From positions 17,364-81,363 of the forward strand of contig NZ_CAKZMJ010000098.1 of NCBI RefSeq assembly GCF_937128415.1: 64,000 bases of DNA, read 5' to 3'. Origin of the DNA: an uncultured Caldilinea sp. (GTDB lineage: Bacteria > Chloroflexota > Anaerolineae > Caldilineales > Caldilineaceae). Of this stretch, positions 1-22,303 are shown piece by piece. A model generated the notes under the pieces. It worked only from the letters and a program-made list of their open reading frames with translations, had not been told where the DNA came from and made no database searches. Within the stretch, counting starts at the first letter, position 1. Each line of letters opens with the position of its first letter. The position numbers were made by a program, and so were the translations under genes.

Positions 1-402
1 TGCGCCCGCGTCCTCAAGCCGGGCGGCGTGCTGATCGTCACCGTGCCGGCGTATATGTGGCTGTGGAGCTACAACGACGAAATCAACGCGCATCAGCGTC
101 GTTACACCGCCAACGAACTGCGTCTGAAATTGAGCCTCAGCGGGCTGCGCGTCAGCCGCATCAGCTACAACAATTTCTTCCTGTTCCCGGCCGTGGCGGC
201 GATGCGCCTCCTGCGCCCCTACAACCCCAACTTGAAGAGTCCGCACATCCACGACGACGCCGACGTCTATCAGGTGGATATGGAGCCGATCCCGGAGCCG
301 CTGAACACGATCCTGCATGGCGTCTACTGGCTGGAGGCTGAGATTCTGGAGCGCATCTCCTTCCCCTTCGGCGTGAGCATCATTTGCACGGCGCGCAAGT
401 AA
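1..402 (+). CDS. Class I SAM-dependent methyltransferase, C-terminal part (5' end outside window)
   Basis: The frame is open from base 1 and ends in TAA at 400-402. The first residues, ARVLKPGGVLIVTVPAY, are the typical strand-4/5 segment of a small-molecule class I methyltransferase (LKPGG turn), followed by the H-x-RRYT stretch common in the UbiE/Methyltransf_11-12 group that modifies sugars or lipids. The SAM-binding glycine motif must lie upstream. The stop is 11 nt before the start of the next gene, so the two probably share a transcript with the glycosylation-type genes that follow. The substrate cannot be told from this fragment. Confidence 0.8.
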   Translation, partial: CARVLKPGGVLIVTVPAYMWLWSYNDEINAHQRRYTANELRLKLSLSGLRVSRISYNNFFLFPAVAAMRLLRPYNPNLKSPHIHDDADVYQVDMEPIPEPLNTILHGVYWLEAEILERISFPFGVSIICTARK

Positions 403-413
403 GGAGCTGCGAC

Positions 414-3281
<2,868 letters not shown>

Positions 3282-3301
3282 AGCGCAAGATGATCGGTGA
3301 G

Positions 3302-4075
<774 letters not shown>

Positions 4076-4092
4076 AGACTGTTGGTAAGCAT

Positions 4093-6076
<1,984 letters not shown>

Positions 6077-6082
6077 CGCAAG

Positions 6083-7852
<1,770 letters not shown>

Positions 7853-7866
7853 CAGCTGTAACATTT

Positions 7867-7878
7867 GTGCGGCCGCAC
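7867..7878. other. 12-bp palindrome between convergent genes
   Basis: GTGCGGCCGCAC is a perfect palindrome lying between the stop of the ABC exporter (7852) and the stop of the convergent membrane-protein gene (7887). It could act as a weak bidirectional terminator, but it lacks a T-tract and a loop, so this is a guess. Confidence 0.3.
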
Positions 7879-7886
7879 CACCGATT

Positions 7887-8470
7887 CTACAAGATCGGCC
7901 CGTTGGGGGGGCGGTGCGCCAAGTCGATCTGCTGGCGCAGCTCGGTGCGCGCCGCCAGCAAATTTTCGCGCGCCTTGAAGAAGGCCGCCTCGGTGAACTC
8001 CATGGCGCCGCTCTCCAGAATTTCGAGCAACGCATCGACCACGCGCAACACCTTGCCCTCCAGCAGCTCGATGGTGGTCCCGTAGACGGATTCCGGGATG
8101 AAGAAGACGGCGACGATGCTCAACAGCCAGCTTCCCATCATGACCGTCGCCAGCTGTTGACTGACCCTGCCCGGCAGCGACAGGGCGAGGAAAAACCAGA
8201 GGATCATCATGAGCGCAACGACCTGCCAGCGGGCGATAGGCCGTGCAGCGGAGAGCGTCGCCAGCCGGGGCTGTAAGCGGTCGTAGCGTTTCAGGTGCGC
8301 CAGCCACGCGTTGAAGCGATGGCACTGTTGAAGGTTGACGCGATGTTGATCGTAGTTGGCCAGCTCGGTGGCATAGGCGCGACACTCTTCGGCCAGCTCA
8401 TAGAAGGCCCTGCGGTCCAGCGTCAGGGTGGGAGGGGGCGTTGAACGGTGGAGGACGTTCGGAAAACGGT

Positions 8471-8474
<4 letters not shown>
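7887..8474 (-). CDS. Small membrane protein of unknown function, 195 aa
   Basis: The gene overlaps the end of the UbiA-like gene by a GTGA: GTG start at 8474-8472 and the upstream TGA at 8473-8471, which indicates translational coupling. The protein has a polar helical N-terminus (about 1-75), two hydrophobic segments (near WQVVALMMILWFFLAL and MMGSWLLSIVAVFFI), and a C-terminal charged helix. I recognise no family. The strict overlap with a prenyltransferase-like gene suggests a joint role in the membrane. The open frame extends upstream inside the UbiA-like gene, but that part is shadow sequence. Confidence 0.6.
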
Positions 8475-9492
<1,018 letters not shown>

Positions 9493-9690
9493 TGCTCAGA
9501 CCGATTTCTGCTGGACGCCGTATGGATTTGAAATCGAACGGCAGGGAGAAATCTCTGGCGACTGTTCAGCCCCGGACGCTTACGCGTTTACGCAAACACC
9601 ACCGGCAAAATTGAGGACTGAATGATTAGATTACTCGCTTGCTATCGTAACATCTTGCGCAAGGAAGGTCAAGATGGTTTTTCACCATTT

Positions 9691-10173
<483 letters not shown>

Positions 10174-10244
10174 GGGACACCTCCTGCAAGCGTTGCGAAG
10201 CGCCAAACCGGCGAAACTTCAAGGGCTAACCGATCGGACTGTGC

Positions 10245-10787
<543 letters not shown>

Positions 10788-10811
10788 AGCGATCGCCTTT
10801 TCTTTGTTGCG

Positions 10812-12023
10812 TTACGCTTCAGGCAAAAACTGGAGAAACACCTGATTGCCGAACAGCACGCCGCGTCTGCTCAGACGAATGCGCTCGGCGTCCAGCGTCA
10901 GCAGACCGGCTGCGCTCAACCGCCTCAGTTCATGCTCGAACACCTGAGCCGGAGAGCGCCCATGGAGCGCCGCAAACCGATCCAGGCGTACTCCTTCGCG
11001 CACCAACCGCAAACCCAGCATCATGCTTTCTCCCATGGCTAGAGGGGGTGAAATGTCCTCGACGAATTCTGCGAGCGGTTCGCCTTCACATGTGCGTCGA
11101 ACATAGGTGCGAACCGGTCGCACGTTGCCCCAGCGCTGTTCGATGTATGAGCCATTTCCCGGCATCCGTAGATGGCTATGGGCGCCCGGCCCCACGCCGA
11201 GGTAGTCCTCGTTGCGCCAGTAAAGCAAATTATGCCGACAGGCGAAGTGGGGCGTCTCGCTTTCCGAGTCCGTCGAACTTGCACGTCGAGCCCAGTTGGA
11301 AATTTCATAATGCAGATAGCCGGCTTGCGCCAATCGCTCCATCGCCATCTCATAAAATGCGGCGGAAAGGTCTTCATCAGGAGCAGCGATCTTGCCGCTG
11401 TTCACCCAATGAAAGAATGGCGTATCCGGTTCGACAATCAAACTGTACAGGCTCAAGTGCTCGGGTTGAAGCGCGAGCGCCTCCTCCAGGGTCTGAGCCC
11501 AGGCTTCCGCGCTCTGCTGAGGAAGCCCGAAGATAAAATCCAGGTTGATGTTGTCGAAGCCCGCCCGTCTGGCCATGTCATACGCCACGCGTGCGTCTTC
11601 GGCCGAATGAATGCGTCCGAGCAGGCGAAGCTCCTCCGCCTGGAAGCTCTGCACTCCCATGCTCAGACGATTCACACCCAAGGCGCGCAGGGCGGCGAAT
11701 TTTTCCCGATCCACAGCGCCGGGATTGGCCTCGCACGTGATTTCGACGTCCTCACCGACGTGGAACGTGCGATGCACTGCAACAAACAACTGCTCGAGCT
11801 GTCTCGGCGACAGCACGGTGGGCGTCCCGCCGCCGACAAAGACGGTCGAAATAGTGCGCCCCGCCAGCGGATCGGCCCAGCGAGCCATCTCGGCGATCAG
11901 CGCCTCGACCGTGGCCTGATAGAGCGCCTCCAACCCCGCATAGGTGTTGAAGTCGCAGTAAGGGCACTTTCGTTCACAAAATGGGATGTGGATGTACAAC
12001 CCCAGGCGGGGCAAGTCGTTCAT
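10812..12023 (-). CDS. hemW: Radical SAM heme chaperone HemW-like protein
   Basis: 403 aa. The N-terminal LGLYIHIPFCERKCPYCDF carries the CxxxCxxC 4Fe-4S/SAM cluster motif. HNLLYWRNEDYLGVGPGAHS contains the H-N-x-x-Y-W signature that separates HemW (a heme-binding chaperone) from HemN coproporphyrinogen dehydrogenase. A C-terminal winged-helix-like region ends the protein. The start ATG (12023-12021) overlaps the stop of the FHA regulator as ATGA, so the two are translationally coupled. The true substrate is inferred from the family only. Confidence 0.93.
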   Translation of the reverse strand: MNDLPRLGLYIHIPFCERKCPYCDFNTYAGLEALYQATVEALIAEMARWADPLAGRTISTVFVGGGTPTVLSPRQLEQLFVAVHRTFHVGEDVEITCEANPGAVDREKFAALRALGVNRLSMGVQSFQAEELRLLGRIHSAEDARVAYDMARRAGFDNINLDFIFGLPQQSAEAWAQTLEEALALQPEHLSLYSLIVEPDTPFFHWVNSGKIAAPDEDLSAAFYEMAMERLAQAGYLHYEISNWARRASSTDSESETPHFACRHNLLYWRNEDYLGVGPGAHSHLRMPGNGSYIEQRWGNVRPVRTYVRRTCEGEPLAEFVEDISPPLAMGESMMLGLRLVREGVRLDRFAALHGRSPAQVFEHELRRLSAAGLLTLDAERIRLSRRGVLFGNQVFLQFLPEA

Positions 12024-12724
12024 CGATTTTCCAGACGGAATCCGTGCCCGCGCACGGTAAGGATATAACGAAACTCATTGTCACACTCTTCGATGCGCTC
12101 GCGCAAGCGACGCACCAGGGCGTCGATCGCCTGCTCGCTCACCCCTTCACTGGCGGCCTCTGGCCAGACCGCTTCGATGATCTGTTCTCGGGTGATCACG
12201 CTGCCGCCGGCGTTCCAAAGCGCTTCCAGCAGCCGGTATTGGTGGAGGCTGAGCGGCGGATCGATCAGGATACCGTTCACCCAGACCTGGCGCGTTTCTT
12301 TGTCGATGCGCAGGCCTTGCTTCTCGCTGTCGATCGAAAGCGGCGTCGTTGCGCCGGCGTCGACGAAGGCCAGCTTGAAACGCAAGGCGATCTGTATCTC
12401 GTCGCCGTCTTGTAAAGGCTGCGGCGCGTTGGGCAGCACCGCCTGGCCGTTCACATGCGTGCCGTTCTTGCTGCCCAGGTCTTCCACGTAGTAGCGATCC
12501 TGGCTCCAGAACACGCGTGCATGGCGTCGGCTCACCTGTCGATCGGGCAGATGGATGTCGCATGCTTCATCGCGACCGATGGTGAGCGGATGCTTGCGAT
12601 CCAGCGGCCAGCGGCGACCGGCTTCAAGGCCGCGTTGCAAGACAAGCATGGCGTTCTCTTTCGGCCCGCCCTCGTGGACAGACTCGACGCCATTGGTGGA
12701 TTCGTGGTTCCCTTCAGATGACAT
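12020..12724 (-). CDS. FHA domain fused to OmpR-type winged-helix DNA-binding domain
   Basis: 234 aa. The FHA domain is at about 25-115, with LTIGRDEACDIHLPD, VSRRHARV and SKNGTHVNG as the phosphothreonine-binding signatures. The Trans_reg_C winged helix is at about 130-232, ending YILTVRGHGFRLE. It is therefore a transcription factor that reads a phosphothreonine signal instead of a receiver domain. The start is the ATG at 12724 with GGAGAGAG eight bases upstream; an ATG at 12838 would add a low-complexity leader. It is divergent from a serine/threonine kinase at 12998, its plausible upstream partner. An extended -10 element lies at 12924-12932. Confidence 0.9.
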   Translation of the reverse strand: MSSEGNHESTNGVESVHEGGPKENAMLVLQRGLEAGRRWPLDRKHPLTIGRDEACDIHLPDRQVSRRHARVFWSQDRYYVEDLGSKNGTHVNGQAVLPNAPQPLQDGDEIQIALRFKLAFVDAGATTPLSIDSEKQGLRIDKETRQVWVNGILIDPPLSLHQYRLLEALWNAGGSVITREQIIEAVWPEAASEGVSEQAIDALVRRLRERIEECDNEFRYILTVRGHGFRLENR

Positions 12725-12923
12725 TGGCTCTCTCTCCAAGACTGGATGGTCCGTCAGGCGAATGTTCGCGCACGCGCCGTCGAAAACGCACTTAAACGAA
12801 TTGACAGCGCCTGCTGGGGCGCGCATAATGGAGAACATTGATGAATTTACTCATGGATTTCCCAACGCTCTCCTTCGATGCATCCGTTTGCTCGCCGTTG
12901 CATCCTGACTTCCGGATGTGCGT

Positions 12924-12932
12924 ATTATACCA
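12924..12932 (-). promoter_or_regulatory. Extended -10 element upstream of the FHA regulator
   Basis: On the minus strand the sequence reads TGG TATAAT, a perfect -10 hexamer with the TGn extension. No good -35 is seen. The predicted start near 12917 gives a leader of about 190 nt before the ATG at 12724. Confidence 0.45.
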
Positions 12933-12997
12933 GAGTTGCGAAACGTAAAAAATGATTCAGCCTATTTCTCCTGATACAGATTCGATCGTTGACTAGC

Positions 12998-14020
12998 ATG
13001 CACCATATACTGGAAACCGGCAAGGTTCTACGAGGAAGATACGAGATCCAAGAGTTGGTTGGGCAAGGGGGCATGGGCGCCGTCTATCGCGCGGCGGACC
13101 TTCGGCTGTCGGGTCGCGTCTGCGCAGTCAAAGAAGTGTTGCCTGCCCTCACCGAAAGCTCCGCCACCAAGGAAGAACTGGAGCAAATTGCAGAGCAATT
13201 CCGGACAGAGGCCAGCATCCTGGCCCGGCTCGATCATCCCAATCTTCCCAAAGTTTCGGACTATTTTTCGATCGGCGGTCGAGAATACCTGGTCATGGAT
13301 TTTGTGGAGGGCAAAGACCTCCAGGAAATCCTTCAAGAGGCGCAGCGCCGCGGGGAGCGACTGTCGGAAGCGCAGGTGCTCACCTACGCCTCCCAACTGC
13401 TCGACGCCTTGGAATACATGCACAGCCAGAACCCGCCGGTGGTTCACCGCGACATCAAACCCAGCAACATTAAGGTGACTCCGCGCGGAACGGTGAAGCT
13501 GGTTGACTTCGGCCTCGTCAAAATCCTTCGCACCGACGACAGCCGCACCGTCACCGTCGTGCAGGGACGCGGCACGGTGGCCTATACACCCCTGGAGCAA
13601 TACGGCGGCGACGCCGGCTTCACCGACTGTCGCAGCGACATCTATTCGCTGGCGGCCACGTTGTACCATCTGCTCTGTGGGCAGCCGCCGGCCGACGCCA
13701 AGGAGCGTTTTCTGCGCCCTGGCTTGCTGACGCCCATCCGCCAGTTGAATCCCGACGTCTCCCCGCGCGTCGAACGCGCCATCTTTCGCGCCCTCTCCAT
13801 GCATCCGAGCGAGCGCCCGAGTTCGGCTCGCGAGTTTCGCGAAATGCTGTTTGGGTCTGACCTGCGCACCTATCCTTCGACGCCGTCCACGCTGTTGACG
13901 CCGCTGACGCCGTTGGACCCTCCTTCACGCAGTTGGGGGGCGGTTTTTAAAGAGAATAGCCTGCTGATCGCGGTCGCCGCCGTTTTGCTTCTGATTGCGT
14001 TCGCGATCAGCGTCATCTAA
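12998..14020 (+). CDS. Serine/threonine protein kinase with C-terminal membrane helix, 340 aa
   Basis: Hanks-type kinase: glycine loop GQGGMGAVY, invariant Lys in CAVKEV, HRDIKPSNI catalytic loop, DFGLVK metal loop, and GTVAYTPLEQY activation segment end. The kinase domain spans about 20-285. A single hydrophobic helix at the very C-terminus (LLIAVAAVLLLIAFAISVI) anchors it with no extracellular sensor, so the catalytic domain is cytoplasmic. The start is the ATG at 12998; a TTG at 12989 adds three residues. The divergent FHA regulator is a likely phospho-dependent partner (inference from gene pairing). Confidence 0.94.
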   Translation: MHHILETGKVLRGRYEIQELVGQGGMGAVYRAADLRLSGRVCAVKEVLPALTESSATKEELEQIAEQFRTEASILARLDHPNLPKVSDYFSIGGREYLVMDFVEGKDLQEILQEAQRRGERLSEAQVLTYASQLLDALEYMHSQNPPVVHRDIKPSNIKVTPRGTVKLVDFGLVKILRTDDSRTVTVVQGRGTVAYTPLEQYGGDAGFTDCRSDIYSLAATLYHLLCGQPPADAKERFLRPGLLTPIRQLNPDVSPRVERAIFRALSMHPSERPSSAREFREMLFGSDLRTYPSTPSTLLTPLTPLDPPSRSWGAVFKENSLLIAVAAVLLLIAFAISVI

Positions 14021-14036
14021 GAGGAGAAGCGGCGGT

Positions 14037-14067
14037 GCGTCGAACCGGAAAAGCGACGGTTCGACGC
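14037..14067. terminator. Strong hairpin between convergent kinase and Amt-like genes
   Basis: Perfect 11-bp inverted repeat: GCGTCGAACCG at 14037-14047 and its complement at 14057-14067, with a 9-nt loop. It sits between the stops at 14020 and 14076, the right place for a bidirectional terminator, although no T-tract follows. Confidence 0.6.
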
Positions 14068-14075
14068 CTGTGAAT

Positions 14076-15647
14076 CTAGGGTTCAGAAGGGAAAGAAGGA
14101 AAAGTGCGCCGTCGCTCGGTCAGAGGCGGCTCTGGCTCGGAGAGAGAGGGATGCAAAGCCTCCTGCAACGCAGCTCCCTCCCGTTCTTCTCGCTGTTCGC
14201 TATGATGCAGCCCCCAGAATAGCAGCCCCAACGGAATGCAGATCAGCGCTCCGGTGGCGACGCCCCAGACCAGCAAGGCTGCGACGCCGATCAGTTGCGC
14301 CTGAAGCTGTCCCGGAAAATCGGGCTGAAACCCGTTCGCCACAAACAGCCCGGAGACGCCCTGGCCTGCAATTCCCAGGTAGGCGTCGACGCCGGTCGCC
14401 TGCCAACCCACGCCGCTGACGCCATCGGCGAAGACGCCGGCGAGCAAGAGCCCCACGAGCGCCGGAGCTCCCGCTGTCGCCACCAACCCGGTGGCGTCAT
14501 CCAGGCGCGCCAGATGGTCGATGGCGTACGTCAAGAACGGTGTGGTGGCGCCCGCCAGAAAGCCGATCATCAAAGCAGGCGTCGGCTGCATAAAGGGCGC
14601 CGCTGCAAGCCCGGCCACTGCACCCGCAACCAGACCACGCGCCGCTAACGTGGGATGGCTGTCTCCAGCCACAAACCAGGTGTACAACAGTGGGACGATA
14701 GCGCCGGCGGTCATCGACAACAAAATGTTGACGCTGCCGCGCATCATTCCAACCTCGCCGATTGCTTCGACGTGCAGTGGATTCGACCAGAGCCAACCCA
14801 CTGCGCCGGCCAATACAAAAAGGCTGCCCACCACGGTCAGCAAAGGTCGATAGTCCGGAGGCAGCTGCGACCCATCCTGACGCTCTCGTCGGGGAACCCA
14901 GACCATCAGCGCAACGAGGCCGAACGTTGCGGCCAGCAGGTGAACGACGCCTGCGCCGCCGACGTCGACGAAGCCATGCCCCAACGTCAAATTTTGTCCA
15001 AGCGCCGCCAACCAACCGCCGCCGTGCACCCAATTGCCCGCCAGCGGATAGACGAAGCCGCCGATCGAAAGCGCAATGAACATCGTCGCCAAGGCCGGCG
15101 CTCGACCTCGCAGCGCCATCACCGGCGCCAAGGCGACTGTAAACACCCAGGGAATCTGAGACAAAAAGAGCGCGTACATCAGCGAAGTCACCTCGCGACC
15201 GGCCAGGAACCAGCCGCTGAGACCGGCGACGCCCCATCCGACGCCCCAGTTCGGCGGCAGCGGCGTCCACTCCCAGACCAGCATGCGTAGCTCTGGACGC
15301 ATGTACAGCAGACCGACGCCGCCGAAGTGCAATGCAAATCCCACCGCCCAGTAAGCGATCGCCGCCAGCCCCATGGCGGCCACCGCGCTCAGGGCTGCGC
15401 CCCACGCCCGCTCGCGATCCAGCCCGGCCACGCCGATCAGGACAAAGCCGACCGGCATCAGTATGGAAAGCGCCGAGGCCAGCAGCGACCAGGTGAGCAG
15501 GGACAAGGGTGCAGGCGCAGATGCGATCTCGCCCTGCGCCTGCACCGCCGTCGGCGCCATCGCAACGGCGAGTAGAGCCAGGATGGAGGCGGACATCAGC
15601 GACGCCCTGCGCCGGGGGGGGGTTCGATAGGCCAGTTGAAGTTTCAT
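14076..15647 (-). CDS. amt: Amt/Rh-family ammonium transporter-like protein, second twin-His missing
   Basis: 523 aa with a signal-like N-terminus (ILALLAVAMAPTAVQA) followed by eleven hydrophobic segments, as in Amt proteins. The first pore His lies in GGAGVVHLLAATFG, matching the D-F-A-G-G-x-x-V-H-x region. The second signature, normally D-x-x-x-V-F-x-V-H-G-x-G-G, reads DDATGLVATAGAPALVG, so the second His is Ala and the following glycines are changed. A C9 tract lies in codons 9-11. No glnB/glnK gene is adjacent. It could be a non-canonical transporter or a sensor-like Amt; function as an ammonium channel is not assured. Confidence 0.8.
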   Translation of the reverse strand: MKLQLAYRTPPRRRASLMSASILALLAVAMAPTAVQAQGEIASAPAPLSLLTWSLLASALSILMPVGFVLIGVAGLDRERAWGAALSAVAAMGLAAIAYWAVGFALHFGGVGLLYMRPELRMLVWEWTPLPPNWGVGWGVAGLSGWFLAGREVTSLMYALFLSQIPWVFTVALAPVMALRGRAPALATMFIALSIGGFVYPLAGNWVHGGGWLAALGQNLTLGHGFVDVGGAGVVHLLAATFGLVALMVWVPRRERQDGSQLPPDYRPLLTVVGSLFVLAGAVGWLWSNPLHVEAIGEVGMMRGSVNILLSMTAGAIVPLLYTWFVAGDSHPTLAARGLVAGAVAGLAAAPFMQPTPALMIGFLAGATTPFLTYAIDHLARLDDATGLVATAGAPALVGLLLAGVFADGVSGVGWQATGVDAYLGIAGQGVSGLFVANGFQPDFPGQLQAQLIGVAALLVWGVATGALICIPLGLLFWGLHHSEQREEREGAALQEALHPSLSEPEPPLTERRRTFPSFPSEP

Positions 15648-15745
15648 GATGGAACCATACAAAGCCCTTACGGCATCCTGTGAACCAGAATAATGCGCGC
15701 CAATCATACCAAAGGCGAGCATTTCCTCAAAGCGCGGCGGGAATA

Positions 15746-15754
15746 TGGTAGACT
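15746..15754 (+). promoter_or_regulatory. Extended -10 element placed for a leaderless start
   Basis: TGG TAGACT ends 7 nt before the ATG at 15762, so transcription would begin at or next to the start codon. No clear -35 is present. The same geometry occurs before the ATG at 47548. Confidence 0.35.
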
Positions 15755-15761
15755 GTACAGG

Positions 15762-17702
<1,941 letters not shown>

Positions 17703-17773
17703 TCAGAGCGCATCTTGGATCAGAGATTGACAGAAAACAAAACGGATCGCTTTTGGGGATGAAAGCGCATCGA

Positions 17774-17782
17774 TGGTACACT
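17774..17782 (+). promoter_or_regulatory. Extended -10 element upstream of the HTH module
   Basis: TGG TACACT in the 226-nt gap before the gene at 17929. It predicts a start near 17789 and a leader of about 140 nt. Apart from this element nothing else is recognised in the gap. Confidence 0.3.
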
Positions 17783-17928
17783 GTGTGTTTGCGATTGCAT
17801 TTTTCGCAAGTGAAAAACGAGCATGGGGAGAGGCCGCAACCTGAGACCATACCATGGAGTCGCAACGCTCCATTTCAATCATAATTCTCAATCAAAATTC
17901 TTTTTCTAGATCTGAATAGGAGGAAAGC

Positions 17929-19521
17929 GTGCTGCAGCGCCAAACTCAAACAGCAGCTTTCTGGCGCGACCAGTTCGAGGTCACCGCCGAAGACGTGGAA
18001 TTTTTATACCAAACGCTGTTAGACAACCAAAAGCCGATGCCGTTGAAAGCGCTGGCGATTGCTTTGATCCAGGAATATCTTCGCCGCGAGAACGCCAGAA
18101 TTGAGCAAGAGCTGCGAAAAGGAGCGATCTACCTTCCCAAGAACCGATATGAAATCGGGCAGAAGTTGGTCTTTCCGGCGCTGGAATTCGCCGTCGGCGA
18201 GGTCATCGACGTGCGCCCTGGACATAACCCAGAGCACGGCGAGTTTGAAGTGATCAAAGTGAAATTCGAGAACGGGCAAAAGGTGCGCGAATTCGCCGCA
18301 GCGCTGCAGACGCCCCATCGCCTCAACCTGGAGAACGGCGAACGCCTGCTGCATGACGAGGCTCTGCTCTCGGCAGAAGAGATCTATCAGCTGTATAAAG
18401 CAGAAATCGAAGAAAGCCTGCTTTATGCGCTGGAAGAAGGAGAGCGCAGCGCCGAGTTTGTCCAGGTGGATGGCGAGTGGTTGTTGGCGGACATGCTGGC
18501 CGAGGTGCACATCGGTCACCTGAACATCGCCGAAGCGCTGATCGAGATGCAGGGCAAACCGCTCTCGACCGAACAACTGCTCACCGAGGTCGAGTTGGAT
18601 GACAACGTCAGCCTGGACATGCGCATCACCAGCTTGAACCATGCGCTGAGCAAAGATGACCGCTTTGTGCGGCTGCAGTCGAGCCAGGGGCCTCTCTGGT
18701 TCTTGCGCCGCCTCCTGCCCCCAGAAGTGCAGGCGATTCCTTTGCTGTTGCGCTACCGTCCGGTCCCCTACAATCGGTCGGTGCTCAGCGTGGAGATGCT
18801 GCAACTGGAGTGGGAGCTGGACGACGAATGGGGAGAGAGCAGCCTCAGCACCGAGCTGCCTTCGATCGTGCCTTCCACCAGCCTGACGTTGCTCTATCCG
18901 CATCGACGCTATGGCGTCTTGCCTTTGAGCAGCCGCACCCGCAGCTTCTTCCCGCAGCAAAAAAGCGGCATTTCGCCCGTCACCCTGGTGGACGGACGTT
19001 GGGGGGTGCGCTATGAAGGTTGGGTGGTGCACGAAGGCCGCTATGTGGCGGGGCTGTCCAAATGGATGGAGGAGCACCAGATTCCGGTCGGCGCTTTTAT
19101 CACCATCGAACGGTCCGCTTCCTCAGACGAAGTGATCGTCGATTTCCGCACGCGACGTCCCAAGCGCGAGTGGGCGCGCGTGGCCCAGGCCGATCTCGAA
19201 CACAACGCCTTGCTCTTTGAGATGAATAAGGTGATGGTGGCCTGCGAATATGACGAAACGATGATCGTTGCGGCGCAAGACGTCGAGGCCCTCGACCAAT
19301 TGGCGCAGCAGATCCAACAACAGGGGATTGACGTCGCGCAGGTCGTCGCCCAGGTGACGCCGGAGCTGATCAAGCTCAATCCGCAGGGAACCGTGCACGC
19401 CAAGAGCGTTTACAGCGCCGTCAATATGGTGCTGCGCACCCCGCCCGGCCCTGTGTTCTTCGCCCTGTTAAGCAACCGCCGTTTCCGCGACGTGGGCAAC
19501 GGCCTGTTCGCCCTGAGCTAG
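17929..19521 (+). CDS. Unrecognised 530-aa protein with HTH-like segments
   Basis: GTG start with a perfect AGGAGG at 17918-17923 and 5-nt spacer. I do not recognise the protein as a whole. Residues 15-60 are helical (VTAEDVEFLYQTLLDNQ) and 60-130 look like a small beta barrel with a charged loop. Residues about 195-262 resemble the HARE-HTH/RNA-polymerase-delta type winged helix (EMQGKPLSTEQLLTEVEL followed by DDRFVRLQ...GPLWFLR). The C-terminal half is beta-rich without known motifs. There are no signal peptide or membrane segments. A 146-aa Cys-containing gene follows after 12 nt and nfo after that, so a DNA-linked cytoplasmic role is possible. Confidence 0.75.
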   Translation: MLQRQTQTAAFWRDQFEVTAEDVEFLYQTLLDNQKPMPLKALAIALIQEYLRRENARIEQELRKGAIYLPKNRYEIGQKLVFPALEFAVGEVIDVRPGHNPEHGEFEVIKVKFENGQKVREFAAALQTPHRLNLENGERLLHDEALLSAEEIYQLYKAEIEESLLYALEEGERSAEFVQVDGEWLLADMLAEVHIGHLNIAEALIEMQGKPLSTEQLLTEVELDDNVSLDMRITSLNHALSKDDRFVRLQSSQGPLWFLRRLLPPEVQAIPLLLRYRPVPYNRSVLSVEMLQLEWELDDEWGESSLSTELPSIVPSTSLTLLYPHRRYGVLPLSSRTRSFFPQQKSGISPVTLVDGRWGVRYEGWVVHEGRYVAGLSKWMEEHQIPVGAFITIERSASSDEVIVDFRTRRPKREWARVAQADLEHNALLFEMNKVMVACEYDETMIVAAQDVEALDQLAQQIQQQGIDVAQVVAQVTPELIKLNPQGTVHAKSVYSAVNMVLRTPPGPVFFALLSNRRFRDVGNGLFALS

Positions 19522-19533
19522 GAGGATTGAAAG

Positions 19534-19974
<441 letters not shown>

Positions 19975-20875
19975 CGCAACGTTATGAGCGTTCTCCTTCT
20001 CGGCGCCCACATGTCGATTGCAGGCGGCGTCAGCTATGCGCTTGACCGGGCCGCGTCGGTTCACAGCAACGCGGTGCAGGTTTTCACCAAAAACAATCGT
20101 CAGTGGGTCGGCCCGCCTATCAACGAAGCGGATATCGAACGCTGGCGCGCACAGATGCCGGCGCTGGGCATCGTCTACGCCGTCAGTCACGCCAGCTATC
20201 TGATCAACCTCGCCAGCCCCAAGGACGACCTGTGGGAGAAAAGTCGGCTGGCGCATCGAGATGAGCTGGTGCGCGCCCACGCCTACGGCATCCCCCATGT
20301 CGTGTTGCACCCGGGCTCGCACACCGGCGCCGGCGAGCAGCTCGGCATCCGGCGCATCGCCGAGGCGCTCAATCGCATTCATGAAGAGACGCCGGAGTGC
20401 GCCGACACGCTCACTTGTCTGGAGATCATGGCGGGGCAGGGCAGCGTGCTCGGTCGTAGACTGGAGGAGCTGCGCGCTGTCATCGACCTGGTGGAAGATC
20501 GCGCTCGCGTCGGCGTCTGTCTGGACACCTGCCACGCCTATGCGGCAGGCTACGACATCCGCACGCCGGAAGGCTACGCAGCCTTCATACGCGAGGTGGA
20601 CCGCTGGTTAGGCCTGGAGGCGGTCAAGGTCTGGCATTTTAACGACAGCAAAGGCGCGCTCGGCAGCAACATCGATCGTCACGTGCACATCGGTGAAGGC
20701 GAGATCGGCGAAGAAGGTTTCCGGCATATCCTCAACGACCTGCGTTGGGATGGCGTCGCCATGTTGCTGGAGACGCCTAAGGACGACACGCTGGCGGAGG
20801 ACGCCATGAATCTGGCGCGCCTTTGCGCTCTGGTCGAGGACGTCAACCGCATTCCGCCCGGCCTGCGCAGCGCCC

Positions 20876-21208
<333 letters not shown>

Positions 21209-21382
21209 GAACGCACCTCCTGTCCGGAAAGTTTTTTGCCATTATACAAAAAGCAGCGCTGGGGGCCGGAATGAAACTTTCGCAGGTTTTGCAAGAAAAA
21301 AGCGGGGCGGATTGCCAAAAAGGAGGAGATCGGCCAAAATACGATCGACAAAGCGCAGCCACCAGGTTGGGGATGACTCATC

Positions 21383-22282
<900 letters not shown>

Positions 22283-22303
22283 AATTCATTATGACAGACT
22301 CCT

